From Sandaracinaceae bacterium (lineage in GTDB: Bacteria > Myxococcota_A > Polyangia > Polyangiales > Sandaracinaceae), in assembly GCA_019694315.1 (NCBI GenBank), contig JAIBCE010000009.1, positions 1 through 56,039 on the forward strand: DNA of 56,039 nt, given 5' to 3'. A program made the translations under genes and the position numbers. Shown here piece after piece: positions 25,491-34,413 of this stretch. The number at the start of each line of letters is the position of its first letter. The first letter of the stretch is position 1. A model generated the notes under the pieces. It was given only the letters and a program-made list of their open reading frames with translations. It searched no databases and was not told the origin of the DNA.

Positions 25491-26951
25491 TCAGAGCGGA
25501 TGACCGAGCGAGACGCCGGTCGAGCCCGAGAGCGGCACCACCGTGGCGCTCGTCGCCCCTCGCGTGATCCCCGAGAGCCACTGAGGCGTTCCGCCGCGGC
25601 CGCCCTCGACAAGCTCTCCGAGGCCATCGCCGTCCACGTCTCCGGTCCCGGAGAGAGGGGCCGGGATCATCGACACGTCGTCGAGCGTGGTCACGTCGGT
25701 CGTCGAGAGCCCGTCCTCGCCTCCCCACCACACACGCACCTGGCCGGGCCCCACGCTCCCGCTGAGCGTGACCGCGATCTCTGCGCGACCGTCGCCGTCC
25801 ATGTCTCCCGGGCTCGCGAGGCCCTCGCCCTCGAGCGCCGCCGGTCCCACCTCGATCTCGATCGCCTGCGCCGCCGAGCCCGTGAGCCCACCGCGCGCGC
25901 CGAGGTACACGAGCAGGCGAGGGCGCGCCGCGCCCGTCGGATCGAGCAACACCACGTCGCCCACGCCGTCGCCGTTCACGTCCGCGCCGCCCTGCATCCC
26001 GCGCGCTTCGTAGGTGCCGAGCAAGGGCGTCTCTCGCGCCGAGGGGCCGCTCGCGCTGCCGTACACGATGCGCGCGTGACCGTAGTCCGCGAGGAGCAAG
26101 AGGTCGTCGAAGCCATCGGCGTCGACGTCGCCCACGCCCACAGCGCTGCTGCCCGGCGCGGACCACGCGTAGCTCGTCTCGAGCCCCGTCGTCGCACCGC
26201 GGAACAAGTACGCGGTCCAGTACACGCGGAAGTCCACCACCACGCTGCGCACCACGACGAGGTCGCGGAGCCCGTCGCCGTCCACGTCGCCCGCCGCGGA
26301 GAGCGACTCGCCGTCACACGTGTCGCTCGGCGTCGAGCACCCTGGCAGCTCGAGCGGCGCGCTCGTGTCGAGCCCGCCTGCGCCGCCGCGGAAGAGCCAC
26401 ACGTAGCCGCGGCCGCGCTCCATCACGGCGAGCTCGTCGAAGCCATCGCCGTTCGTGTCGCCGGTCGCCGCGAGCTCGCCGCCGAAATTCGGGTCGCCTG
26501 GGCGAGGCGGGCTCACGAGCTGCGAGCGCACCCACGGATCGGCCCGATCGCGGCCCGCGTAGATCGTCACCGAGCCGTACGAGCCCACCGCGATGTCCGA
26601 GAGCCCGTCTCCATCGAAGTCACTTCGCGGCGTGGGCGTCCGCGCCACACACGCGCCGCCGCGCAGGATCTCCGTGGCCCCGCAGCCCGCATCGGAGCCC
26701 ACGTCCGCCGCGCTCGCGTCGATCGGTGCCTCGATCGGTGCATCGATCCGTGCGGCGTCGACCGCGGCCGCGTCGTCGTGCGAGCCCGTGTCGCTCGCGC
26801 CCGCGTCGATCGACGCGCCCACGTCTGCGCTGGAGCCTGCGTCGGGCTCGATCGCGGGATCGGTGCATCCCGACGTCGAGGCTCCGAGGGCCACGCCGGC
26901 GACGATCACGAGGGCCTCGCCGAGGGCCCGATCCACCGAGGAGAAACGCAT
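25491..26951 (-). CDS. FG-GAP/VCBS seven-repeat lipoprotein (predicted seven-bladed beta-propeller)
   Basis: 486 aa. Lipoprotein signal to Cys29 (GASTSGC), then an Asp/Ala/Ser-rich linker and a small Cys motif (CGATEILRGGACVA). Seven calcium-binding FG-GAP units follow: SDFDGDGLSDIAVGSYG, GDTNGDGFDELAVMERG, GDVDGDGLRDLVVVRS, GDVDADGFDDLLLLADYG, ADVNGDGVGDVVLLDP, GDMDGDGRAEIAVTLSG and GDVDGDGLGELVEGGRG, each with the D-x-D-x-D-G calcium loop. Seven repeats fit the closed propeller of integrin alpha subunits and related surface proteins. An adhesive role in calcium is inferred. Its stop codon abuts the tandem array. TAGGTT lies five bases before the chosen ATG; an in-frame start eight codons earlier is possible. 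Confidence 0.9.
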   Translation of the reverse strand: MRFSSVDRALGEALVIVAGVALGASTSGCTDPAIEPDAGSSADVGASIDAGASDTGSHDDAAAVDAARIDAPIEAPIDASAADVGSDAGCGATEILRGGACVARTPTPRSDFDGDGLSDIAVGSYGSVTIYAGRDRADPWVRSQLVSPPRPGDPNFGGELAATGDTNGDGFDELAVMERGRGYVWLFRGGAGGLDTSAPLELPGCSTPSDTCDGESLSAAGDVDGDGLRDLVVVRSVVVDFRVYWTAYLFRGATTGLETSYAWSAPGSSAVGVGDVDADGFDDLLLLADYGHARIVYGSASGPSARETPLLGTYEARGMQGGADVNGDGVGDVVLLDPTGAARPRLLVYLGARGGLTGSAAQAIEIEVGPAALEGEGLASPGDMDGDGRAEIAVTLSGSVGPGQVRVWWGGEDGLSTTDVTTLDDVSMIPAPLSGTGDVDGDGLGELVEGGRGGTPQWLSGITRGATSATVVPLSGSTGVSLGHPL

Positions 26952-27026
26952 CGCGCAACCTACGGCCCGAACCAAGAGACCTTCCCCTTCTCCCTCACGC
27001 GGAGGCTCGACTCGAAGTCGGAGCGC

Positions 27027-27932
27027 TCAGAAGAAGATGCTCTTCCGCTCCTTCAGGTTGCGGTGGAGCATCGACTGGATCGTCTGCTTCACGACCCACA
27101 CCTTCTGCTCGATCACGGCGTCGTCGTCGTCCGGGTCGCCCTCGAAATAGAGGGGTTCGCCGAATTGGATCCGGTAGCGGACGGGCAGGGGGAGCATCAT
27201 CCCCACGAAGGCCTGCGGCACGATCGGGAAGGCCGGCATGCCGAGGAGCTTCGCGAGCGGCCGCACGTTCGCGAGCGAGGGGTACTGCTCCTCCGCGCCC
27301 ACGATCGACACGGGCACGATCGGCGTCCGCGTCTCGAGCGCGAGGCGCATGAAGCCCAGGCCGAAGTCCACGAGCTGGTAGCGCTGATCGAAGGTCTTCG
27401 AGATCCCGCGCGATCCCTCGGGGAACACGACGATGACCTCCTCGTTCTCGAGCAGGCGCCGCGCGTTCTCGGGCGTCCCCACCACCTGACCGAGGCGAGG
27501 AAAGAGCACGGACACGAACGGCAGCTCCGCGCTCCAGCGCTCCACCATCGAGCGCGCGAAGCGCGGCGGCTCCGCGTCCACCATGAGCGCGGTGCCGAGC
27601 ATCGCGCCATCGAGCGGGATCTGCCCCGAGTGGTTCGCGATGAAGAGCGCCCGCCCGCGGGGCAGGGTCTCGATCCCCGACGTCTGCACGCGGAAGTAGT
27701 AGCGGTAGAGGAACGCCGTCGACACCAGCGCGTAGCGCGCGGCCCTCGGGTCGAAGCCGAACGGATCCACGCCGGCCTCGTTCACGTGCTTGGGCACGCG
27801 GGCCAAGCGCGCGTCGATCTCGTCGCCGAGCAGGGCCTCGGCGCGATCCATGAAGCGTTCCCCGAGCCGCGAGAAGAGGCCCTCGTCGCTGCCACCGCTC
27901 TCACCGAGCGCGTCCTGACCGTCCGTCGTCAC
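27027..27932 (-). CDS. PlsC-like lysophospholipid/glycerol acyltransferase
   Basis: 301 aa, GTG start with TACCAT six bases upstream. ALFIANHSGQIPLDGAML carries the acyltransferase His...Asp pair, but spaced H-x6-D rather than the classical H-x4-D, as in a diverged bacterial subgroup. VVFPEGSRGISKTFDQRY is block III (F-P-E-G-x-R), and TPIVPVSIVGAEEQYP is block IV. It should transfer an acyl chain to a glycerolipid or related acceptor at the inner membrane. The N-terminal 70 residues are an acidic and amphipathic extension. No lipid operon is adjacent; the upstream neighbour is divergent. Confidence 0.86.
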   Translation of the reverse strand: MTTDGQDALGESGGSDEGLFSRLGERFMDRAEALLGDEIDARLARVPKHVNEAGVDPFGFDPRAARYALVSTAFLYRYYFRVQTSGIETLPRGRALFIANHSGQIPLDGAMLGTALMVDAEPPRFARSMVERWSAELPFVSVLFPRLGQVVGTPENARRLLENEEVIVVFPEGSRGISKTFDQRYQLVDFGLGFMRLALETRTPIVPVSIVGAEEQYPSLANVRPLAKLLGMPAFPIVPQAFVGMMLPLPVRYRIQFGEPLYFEGDPDDDDAVIEQKVWVVKQTIQSMLHRNLKERKSIFF

Positions 27933-28033
27933 CGCGCGATGGTAGCGCGCGGCCGCCTCCGGGTTCGAGGCATCCGCGCCCGTGCCCCTCGCCGCTTGAC
28001 GCCGCCCCGAAATCAGCGTTCTTTTGCGCCCCT

Positions 28034-29002
28034 ATGACGCGGCTCTCGCCCTCTTCCGCCCTCCGCGGGCTCGCGCTCGTCGGCCTCGCCGGCGCCACCT
28101 CGTTCGCGCTCGGCTGCGGTGAAGCGCCGCACACGGGCGTCGACGAGTCGAGCGATCTCGACACCTCCGGCGGCCAGACCATGGCGCCGCGCGTGGTGGA
28201 GATGCCCGTGGGTCTGGGCGGCACGCAGTGGCGCTGGACCGGCGCGAGCTGCACCGAGGGCCCGCTCGATCTCGCCGCGCGCGGCTTCAGCGCGAACCTC
28301 CGCGTCGAACAAGACGGCGAGAGCCTCCTCCTCACCTACGATCAGGTCTACGCGAACGAGGGCTGCGTCGTCACCGTGCTCCAGACGGTCTCGCCCCCGC
28401 CCGCGCCCGGCGAGCTGCGCATGGAAGAGGTCGCCCGCGTGGCCGTGCCCTCCACGCCCGAGTGCTTCGGTCAGCCCGAGCCGCCGCGCCCCGGCGAGGT
28501 GCGCCGCAACGGTCGCAACCTCGAGGTGCTCGTGCAGCGCTCGCGCTGGTGCAACGGCTTCGAGGTCACGATGACCTACGAGCCCTCGCTGCCCACGCTC
28601 CTCACCAACGAGGACATCGCGCGGCGCTACGTGGCGCACTACACGCGCGGCGACGCGCGTCGGGTCACCGAGCTCTTCAGCACCGCGGGCACGCTGCTCG
28701 AGACGATCACCACCACCGCCACGGGCGATCCGTATCGCCACGAGGGCCGCGACGCCGTCTACACCTACTACAACGAGACGTTCGCGGGCGCGCCGTGGCG
28801 CGCGATGCGCATCACCGGCTTCGAGGCAGGCGCCACCCCGCAGCAGACCGTGATGCGCTGGGAGTACATGGATCCGCGCCTCCAGCAGCCGCTCGCGGGC
28901 CGCAGCATCTTCACGGTCGCGGCCGGCGAGATCTTCGAGGCGCAGCTCTTGCTCGACACGCAGCCGCTGATCGTGGGCGCCTCGGCGCCCGCCACGCCCT
29001 GA
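28034..29002 (+). CDS. Lipoprotein with C-terminal NTF2/SnoaL-like domain
   Basis: 322 aa. Lipoprotein signal ends at SFALGC (about residue 28). The first half is beta-rich with scattered Cys (TGASCTEGPLDLAARGF). From about residue 190 (TNEDIARRYVAHYTRGD) to the end the helix-helix-sheet pattern fits an NTF2-like cone: RYVAHYTRGDARRVTELF, the YTYYNETF strand and MRWEYMDP. Such domains bind small molecules or serve as enzymes, but no catalytic residues are evident here. Upstream, TTGACG (27996-28001) and TTCTTT (28019-28024) form a possible promoter with a 17-bp spacer ending nine bases from the ATG. Confidence 0.75.
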   Translation: MTRLSPSSALRGLALVGLAGATSFALGCGEAPHTGVDESSDLDTSGGQTMAPRVVEMPVGLGGTQWRWTGASCTEGPLDLAARGFSANLRVEQDGESLLLTYDQVYANEGCVVTVLQTVSPPPAPGELRMEEVARVAVPSTPECFGQPEPPRPGEVRRNGRNLEVLVQRSRWCNGFEVTMTYEPSLPTLLTNEDIARRYVAHYTRGDARRVTELFSTAGTLLETITTTATGDPYRHEGRDAVYTYYNETFAGAPWRAMRITGFEAGATPQQTVMRWEYMDPRLQQPLAGRSIFTVAAGEIFEAQLLLDTQPLIVGASAPATP

Positions 29003-29033
29003 TCGCGCAAGCGCATCGTTCGCAGGGGGCGGC

Positions 29034-29717
29034 ATGGCGAACCTCGATCGCGTCGAGGGGCTCGTGTGGAAGGAGCTCGCGGGCTGGTCTACGGATCTCC
29101 GTGACGCCCTCGCGGAGCAGGCCCCCGCGCTGTCTGCCGACGCGGTGCTCGATCGCACACGCGAGCGGCTCGCGGCCATGCTGCCCACCATCGCCGATCC
29201 CGGTGTCACGGCGCCCCAGATGCGCGCCTTCACGGTGGGCGGCGCGATCTACGTGGCTGTCTACCTCGCGCTCCACGCCGAGGGCTGGGACGCCGCGCGT
29301 GCGTGGCAGTTGCTCGAGCGCGCCACGGCCCTCCACTTCGAGCGCATGAGCGGGCTCGACAAGCGCCTCGCCTCCGACGGCATGTTCAGCTGGCCGATGA
29401 AGGCCCTCTCGCGCTGGCTCGCCGGCAAGAGCCAGCGAGCGCCCGTGGGCGGTTGGGTCTTCGAGTTCCACGAGCCCGACGCCGAGAGCGACTACGGCGT
29501 GACCTACACCCGCTGTGCGATCCGCGAGCTCGCGATCGCCCACGGCGCCGCGGAATTCGCCCCCTACATTTGTCTCTCGGACATCACCGGCAGCCGCATC
29601 TTCGGCTGGGGCCTCACCCGCACCGAGACGCTCGCGCAAGGCGGCTCCCGCTGCGACTTCCGCTTCAAGCGTCACGGCGAGACCCGGGTCCGCGTCCACC
29701 TCCCCGTCGCGCGCTGA
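29034..29717 (+). CDS. ATC-hydrolase-family protein (L-2-amino-thiazoline-4-carboxylate hydrolase-like)
   Basis: 227 aa, cytoplasmic, ATG with AGGGGG a few bases upstream. The second half, from GVTYTRCAIRELAIAHGA through FAPYICLSDI to GWGLTRTETLAQGGSRCDF, matches the pattern of the L-2-amino-thiazoline-4-carboxylic acid hydrolase family: two well-separated Cys and the closing L-x-R-x3-L-x2-G-x3-CDF signature. The founding enzyme opens a thiazoline ring on the way to cysteine; most family members have unknown substrates, so the call is for the fold, not the reaction. It follows the NTF2-like lipoprotein gene by 31 bp and may be co-transcribed. Confidence 0.72.
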   Translation: MANLDRVEGLVWKELAGWSTDLRDALAEQAPALSADAVLDRTRERLAAMLPTIADPGVTAPQMRAFTVGGAIYVAVYLALHAEGWDAARAWQLLERATALHFERMSGLDKRLASDGMFSWPMKALSRWLAGKSQRAPVGGWVFEFHEPDAESDYGVTYTRCAIRELAIAHGAAEFAPYICLSDITGSRIFGWGLTRTETLAQGGSRCDFRFKRHGETRVRVHLPVAR

Positions 29718-29729
29718 CGCCTACACCCA

Positions 29730-30701
29730 ATGACTGAGCCGGAAGTCGCGCCGCCCATTCCCCGAGTGACTTGGGAGGCACCGCTACGCGGCGTCGTCGC
29801 GGTCGCTGCGTCAGGGGAGATCACGCTTGCTCACCGTTCGGACGGTCTCTTCGTCGTCGAAAACGGCCGCGTCCTTCGTGCCGGTCCCGGGTGCTCTCCG
29901 CCGCCCTATGGGAGGTTCGCCGTGGGCGACCGATCTGCGATCGTCATGGGCCGAGGCGGCATGAGCCATCTCGCCGTCGAGCGTGGGGCTGGCGCGGTCT
30001 CGGTAGTCGCGGCCCCACTTCCCACCGCAGTCGTCTTCGGCTTCGCATGGTGTCGAGCCGGCAGTGACTCCCTCTTCTGGTGTGTTGGGCTCGACCCTGA
30101 CGATGACGCCAGGCTTTCGTACTGGGACGGCGAGGCCCGCGCGTGGTCGAACGCGGCATCCTGCGAGAGCGCCGGACCTCCGAGTGTCGTCGCCGTACGG
30201 GGCAGCGACCGGGTGATTCTGGGCACGGGGGAGCCGAGCGCATACTCCTACCTACTGTGCGACAGGACAGGCGTCATCCAGAGCCTCGGGCTGCCTCCGG
30301 ATCAGGTGATCTTCGGCGCGTACGTGGAGGCTGAGCGACTGAGCCTGCTCACGGTGGACGGTTTCGGCGTGATGCGCGTGTGGGTGCAAGGCTCGTGTGT
30401 GCGGACGATCAATCCGTGGTTCGACGCCGGAGGTAGGCTGCTTGTGGCACCGATCCTGGTCGCTCCAGGAGTTGTGGCATGCCGGGAGGCGCCGGATGTG
30501 GTCCTGCTATGCACCTACCCTGAGTCGCCCGCTGGCGAGTGCGCCCTGCACCGCTGGACTCTCAGTGACGTCAAGCAACTCGCAAGCAATGGCGACGGAA
30601 CGTTGGTCGTCTGTTGCGGAGAGCGGCTTGTCGCTGCTGGCTTGGGGAGGCCCGGGCCGAGGGCCGAAGGCCGCGGGAGCTTCCAATCAGAATCGCCATA
30701 G
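29730..30701 (+). CDS. Protein of unknown function, possibly beta-propeller-like, in a lower-GC segment
   Basis: 323 aa. I do not recognise it. It has no signal peptide, membrane helix or catalytic motif. It alternates short beta-like strands of roughly regular length (GVVAVAASGEITLAHRSD, GLFVVENGRVLRAG, SAIVMGRGGMSHLAVERG), compatible with a beta-propeller, with many Cys for a protein without an export signal. Base composition is visibly lower in GC than its neighbours and codon choice is less extreme. The start lies only 12 bases after the previous stop. It and the next gene may be a recent acquisition. Confidence 0.6.
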   Translation: MTEPEVAPPIPRVTWEAPLRGVVAVAASGEITLAHRSDGLFVVENGRVLRAGPGCSPPPYGRFAVGDRSAIVMGRGGMSHLAVERGAGAVSVVAAPLPTAVVFGFAWCRAGSDSLFWCVGLDPDDDARLSYWDGEARAWSNAASCESAGPPSVVAVRGSDRVILGTGEPSAYSYLLCDRTGVIQSLGLPPDQVIFGAYVEAERLSLLTVDGFGVMRVWVQGSCVRTINPWFDAGGRLLVAPILVAPGVVACREAPDVVLLCTYPESPAGECALHRWTLSDVKQLASNGDGTLVVCCGERLVAAGLGRPGPRAEGRGSFQSESP

Positions 30702-30757
30702 CGAGCGGTCGATTCACTTTGACGCGACCCTCCTTCTGGGCAGGCCGCGGAGATCGC

Positions 30758-31438
30758 ATGATGTCGAGGGCACGTGTCGCCGCGCGGCACGAGCTTGCGG
30801 GCCCCCTCCCTGGGGCCGAGGCGGTGGTAGCCGCGATGGAGCAGGAGGCTCGAGACTGCTCCCGGAGACATATGGAGCTCATGCGCGCGAAGGCCCTGGT
30901 GCTGCGGGAGGTCGAAGGGGTCGAGACACCCGACCTTCGATGGCTGCTGGTCGGGCTCACGCATCGTCTCGGGGAGACCACGCTCGAGCTGGCGGATCGA
31001 TGCGCGGTGCCGCGGCACAGACTCGAGAAGGCCGTTCGGTACGTCGTAGCCGGGGGTCGAGCGATGGAGGCGCGCGATGTCCTCGAGGTGGCAGACTCGT
31101 ATGAGCACGACTGCTGCGACATCCTCGATCCGCTCGTGTGCGCACTCGCGGTTGCAGTCGATACTGCGGAGCGTGATGTGACTCGCAGGGATGTGGCGGA
31201 AGTAGTGAATGGCACACTGGAGTGCTTGGACCGCGCTCGGCTCCCGGAGTATCGAGACGAAGATGTGGGCTTCCGGTTTCCGGGCGAACAGGTGTGCTTG
31301 GACTGGGTCGAGGAGGAGGCGCGTCGACTCGTGGCCTACGTAGACGGTGTCCTCGATGGGCGTTGGAGGGGAGGGGATCCGATCGATCCAGACGTCGCCT
31401 TTGCCCGTTGGGTCCCCAAGGTAGTGCGTAGGGCCTGA
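30758..31438 (+). CDS. Helical protein of unknown function in a lower-GC segment
   Basis: 226 aa, mainly alpha-helical and acidic/basic-rich (MELMRAKALVLREVEGVE, GETTLELADRCAVPRHRLEK). No known domain was recognised. The ATG follows GGAG by six bases; the frame is open further upstream but would overlap the preceding gene. The opposite strand also has a long open frame through this region (to about 31459), but the plus-strand product has the more protein-like composition. The gene shares the lower GC of its upstream neighbour, and the two may be co-transcribed. It could be one half of a small two-gene system; this is inference from pairing and composition only. Confidence 0.55.
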   Translation: MMSRARVAARHELAGPLPGAEAVVAAMEQEARDCSRRHMELMRAKALVLREVEGVETPDLRWLLVGLTHRLGETTLELADRCAVPRHRLEKAVRYVVAGGRAMEARDVLEVADSYEHDCCDILDPLVCALAVAVDTAERDVTRRDVAEVVNGTLECLDRARLPEYRDEDVGFRFPGEQVCLDWVEEEARRLVAYVDGVLDGRWRGGDPIDPDVAFARWVPKVVRRA

Positions 31439-31670
31439 TGCGAGTCCGAGCGCACCCAACAGAATCGCCGAGACAGTGGATCCTCCGTGTCGAGGCCATT
31501 CTGTTTCGCGGAGCGGAGTCGGGTGGGGGCCCCGAGCCGGGTTGAACGGCGTGAGCAGCTCGGACCCTTGGGGATGCTGCGCGCGTACAAGAGCGGGTGG
31601 GCGTGTTCTCCCTGGGGCGTAGAGGGGGAGAGGGGTCAGCGCGCGACGCCGCGTCGTGAGCCTCCGACGA

Positions 31671-33575
31671 TCACGGGCACACGCCGGCGCGCGACGACGT
31701 CATGTAGGTCACGAGGGTCGGCGGACCACAGCAGCCCGCCGTGAAGTGCTCGATGTGTGCGCGTGCGCGCACCGGCACGCCGACGACCCGCGTCGGCGGC
31801 TGACCTGGAACGCCCGTGCGCGTGAAGCTCGTCGCGACGAGGCCGACCCACAGCGGCCCCGCACCCACGGGCAGCGCGTTGAGGTCGAGGTACGTGTGGG
31901 TCGTGGTGAGGCCCGCCGTCGCGACGATCGCGAGCGACTCCTCGTCGGCGGCCGGGGTCGACGGGTCGTCGGGCGTGTAGCGCAGCACCATGCGCTGCGT
32001 GCGCGTGCCGCTGGCCGGGCCGTCGAAGGTCTGTGCGCCGGGTCCGCTCATCAGCGGGTCGCCGGTGAAGCGATAGCGCTCGAACATCGTGGAGGTCGAG
32101 GCGGCGAGGCGGATGGTGCCGTCGGCCGCGATCGCGAGCCCGCGCACACCTTCGTTGTCGGACGGCGGGTACATGCCGGCCTCCTCGTCGAACTGGCTCC
32201 ACGACCAGCGCGCCGCGACGCCCTCGATGGTCGTCGGGATCGCATAGCGTCCCGGCGTGCCCACACCGGGCGTGCCGCGCCCCACCACCATCGCCCAGCC
32301 GCCGAGCACCTGCTCGAGCCGCGGGATCCCTGGGCCCGTGGGGCTGGTGGTGATCGCGGTCGCCTCGAGCTCCATGGCGATCTCCGTCGCGCCCCAGCCG
32401 AGGCGCCAGTCGGTCGCGAACCAGATCGCGCCCGCCTGTCCGTCCGCGGTGCCGTCAGTGAGCGTGGCCCACTCGTCGTAGCCGTCGGGGCGGCCGAGCG
32501 TGTCGCACGTCGCGCCGCCGAAGACCGGATGATCCGTGCAGCGGCGGAACGCGCCCGTCGCGGTGAACGTCGCGAGCGGCCGCTCCTCGAAGTAGTTCCC
32601 GTCGCCGTCGTCGTCGCAGTAGTTGCAGGCCTCGGAGGCCTCGCAGGTGCTGAACGCGCAGGTCGCGTCGCAGAGGTGCGTGCCGGTGGTCCCGCACGTG
32701 GTCGTGCACGCGCTGCTCGCGCCGAGCACGCACTCGAAGTCCTCGTCATCCGCGCCGTCGTTGTCGTCGTCGCAGCCGTTGCAGACCTCGGCCGCCACGC
32801 ACGTGTCCCACCCGAGGCAGCTGTCGTTGCAGGCCTGCGTGCCGGTCAGGCCGCAGGACGTCGTGCACGGTCGGTGCTGGCCCGACTCGCAGATCACCGT
32901 GCCGTCGATGATGTCGTCGGTGCGGCCGTCGCAGTCGTCGTCGATGGCGTTGCAGACCTCGGGCGAGGTGGGGTGGATCGAGCTGTCGTCGTCGCGACAG
33001 TCCTCGCCGCAGCTCAACGTGCCGCTCGCGAGCATCGCGCAGCACGCCCTCGACTCGAAGAGATCCCCGTCGGCGTCGGTGCCGCCTCGCGTCGCGGGAT
33101 CGCAGTCCTCGTCGTGGCCCATCGCGTCGCAGAGCTCGATCAGCCCCGGGGCCCGCGTGGCATCTCCGTCGTCGCAGTCCTCGCCGAGCGGCATGCCTCG
33201 GTCGTCCACGCAGGCTCGGTCGCCCGCACCGTCTCGATCGAGATCCGGCGCCGCGTGAAGACAGCGGCGGTCGGCCTCGGAGCACGAGTCCGTGGTGCAC
33301 GCGATCGCGTCGTCGCACGAGGTGGGCTCCGTGCGGCAGCGGCCGGCCTCGCACCGATCGGTCGTGCAGAAGAGACCGTCGTCGCACGCCGCGTCGTCGG
33401 CACACGCGCCCGCGTCGCCCATGGGCGCATCGGATGAGGAGGCATCGCGGCCTCCGCCATCCGGGCTCACCGCCGCGTCGTCATCGACGATCGGCGCTGC
33501 AGGACACCCCGAGACCACCACGCCTCCCACGAGGGTCGACGCGACGACACACACCCAGATCACGTGAGGACGCAC
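31671..33575 (-). CDS. MopE-like lipoprotein with Cys/Asp metal-binding repeats
   Basis: 634 aa. Lipoprotein signal to Cys24 (GGVVVSGC), then an Asp/Ser/Gly linker. Residues about 55-330 contain repeats of the putative metal-binding motif C-N-x-I-D-D-D-C-D-G (CNAIDDDCDGRTDD, CNGCDDDNDGADDED, CNYCDDDGDGNYFEE), of the sort found in the MopE copper-binding surface protein and in many myxobacterial outer-membrane proteins. The last 300 residues, with no Cys until the C-terminus, look like a lectin-type beta sandwich. Calcium or copper binding and a surface role are inferred. GTG start; TAGGCT ends six bases upstream. Confidence 0.82.
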   Translation of the reverse strand: MRPHVIWVCVVASTLVGGVVVSGCPAAPIVDDDAAVSPDGGGRDASSSDAPMGDAGACADDAACDDGLFCTTDRCEAGRCRTEPTSCDDAIACTTDSCSEADRRCLHAAPDLDRDGAGDRACVDDRGMPLGEDCDDGDATRAPGLIELCDAMGHDEDCDPATRGGTDADGDLFESRACCAMLASGTLSCGEDCRDDDSSIHPTSPEVCNAIDDDCDGRTDDIIDGTVICESGQHRPCTTSCGLTGTQACNDSCLGWDTCVAAEVCNGCDDDNDGADDEDFECVLGASSACTTTCGTTGTHLCDATCAFSTCEASEACNYCDDDGDGNYFEERPLATFTATGAFRRCTDHPVFGGATCDTLGRPDGYDEWATLTDGTADGQAGAIWFATDWRLGWGATEIAMELEATAITTSPTGPGIPRLEQVLGGWAMVVGRGTPGVGTPGRYAIPTTIEGVAARWSWSQFDEEAGMYPPSDNEGVRGLAIAADGTIRLAASTSTMFERYRFTGDPLMSGPGAQTFDGPASGTRTQRMVLRYTPDDPSTPAADEESLAIVATAGLTTTHTYLDLNALPVGAGPLWVGLVATSFTRTGVPGQPPTRVVGVPVRARAHIEHFTAGCCGPPTLVTYMTSSRAGVCP

Positions 33576-33707
33576 CTCGTGAGCCTACCTGCGGTATGTG
33601 CGCGAGGTCACGCTTCGGACGCAGCGGGGAGCGGCTCTTCCTTGCAGCGCGCGCCCCCCGTGGCCCGCCGTGCACGTCGCCCTCGGCCTGCTAGAGCCGC
33701 GGCCGTC

Positions 33708-34271
33708 ATGTGGCTCGTCGTCGGCCTGGGCAACCCGGGCAAGCAGTACGCGAAGAACCGACACAACGTCGGGTTCATGGTCACCGAGATCCTCGGGACG
33801 CGCTGGAAGGCGCCCGCGGCGAAGGAGAAATTCTCCGCGCTCTGGACCAAGACGTCGTTCGCCGGCGACGACGCGGTGCTGCTCCAGCCGCAGACCTACA
33901 TGAACCTGTCGGGCGAGTCGGTGCAGAGGGCGATGACCTTCTTCAAGGTCCCGCTCGCGAGCGTCGTCGTCGTGCACGACGAGCTCGACCTCCCGTTCGA
34001 GGACGTCCGCGTGAAGCTCGGCGGCGGGGCTGCCGGACACAACGGCCTCAAGTCGATCATCCAGCACTGCGGCGGCCCCGACTTCGTGCGGGTGAGGATC
34101 GGCATCGGCCGACCGCCCAAGGGCACCGTGGAATCGTGGGTGCTGGGTGATTTCGACGCGATGGAGGGTGCGCGGCTGCCGGATGTGCTACAAGCCGCCG
34201 CTCTCGCGACCGAGGCCGTCCTGAAAGACGGGCCGGCCAAGGCGCAGAACACGTTCAACACCAAGCGCTGA
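33708..34271 (+). CDS. pth: Peptidyl-tRNA hydrolase
   Basis: 187 aa, normal length. VGLGNPGKQYAKNRHNVGF carries the catalytic His; QPQTYMNLSG, VVHDELDLPF (catalytic Asp) and KLGGGAAGHNGLKSI are the family's other signatures. It cleaves peptidyl-tRNA released by stalled ribosomes, recycling the tRNA. The ATG is chosen from the MWLVVGLGNPG start typical of the family. It heads the pth-rpsF-rpsR-rplI block, common in this part of the Proteobacteria; a 50S L25 gene that often precedes pth is not adjacent. A TAGAGC box lies ten bases upstream. Confidence 0.96.
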   Translation: MWLVVGLGNPGKQYAKNRHNVGFMVTEILGTRWKAPAAKEKFSALWTKTSFAGDDAVLLQPQTYMNLSGESVQRAMTFFKVPLASVVVVHDELDLPFEDVRVKLGGGAAGHNGLKSIIQHCGGPDFVRVRIGIGRPPKGTVESWVLGDFDAMEGARLPDVLQAAALATEAVLKDGPAKAQNTFNTKR

Positions 34272-34300
34272 CGTCGTCGTCGGTTGGGGTTGGGCTCCTC

Positions 34301-34321
34301 GCCCCGGAATGGTTCCGGGGC
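34301..34321. other. Strong 9-bp hairpin between pth and rpsF
   Basis: GCCCCGGAA-tgg-TTCCGGGGC is a perfect 9-bp inverted repeat. No T-tract follows, so it is more likely an mRNA stability or pause element than a factor-independent terminator. Confidence 0.5.
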
Positions 34322-34413
34322 CTCGGATCGAGCGCGGCACGCCGCGGACGGTCCGTGTCCGAGAGGAAACAAGAGGCCTCCGATCGTCTCCGGACGGGCG
34401 CAGGCAGAGAAGA

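Noticed and set aside
30515..31459. Minus-strand 314-codon frame in the lower-GC segment
   Set aside because: It overlaps the better plus-strand gene; its product is rich in His/Arg/Pro with no recognisable helix or strand pattern. Not excluded completely.
31439..31670. A small gene or RNA in the gap between the lower-GC pair and the MopE-like gene
   Set aside because: A short plus-strand frame exists but has no coding character, ribosome binding site or motif, and no tRNA-like fold was seen.
34301..34321. Factor-independent terminator of pth
   Set aside because: The stem is strong but no T-tract follows, and the block pth-rpsF-rpsR-rplI is probably one transcript.
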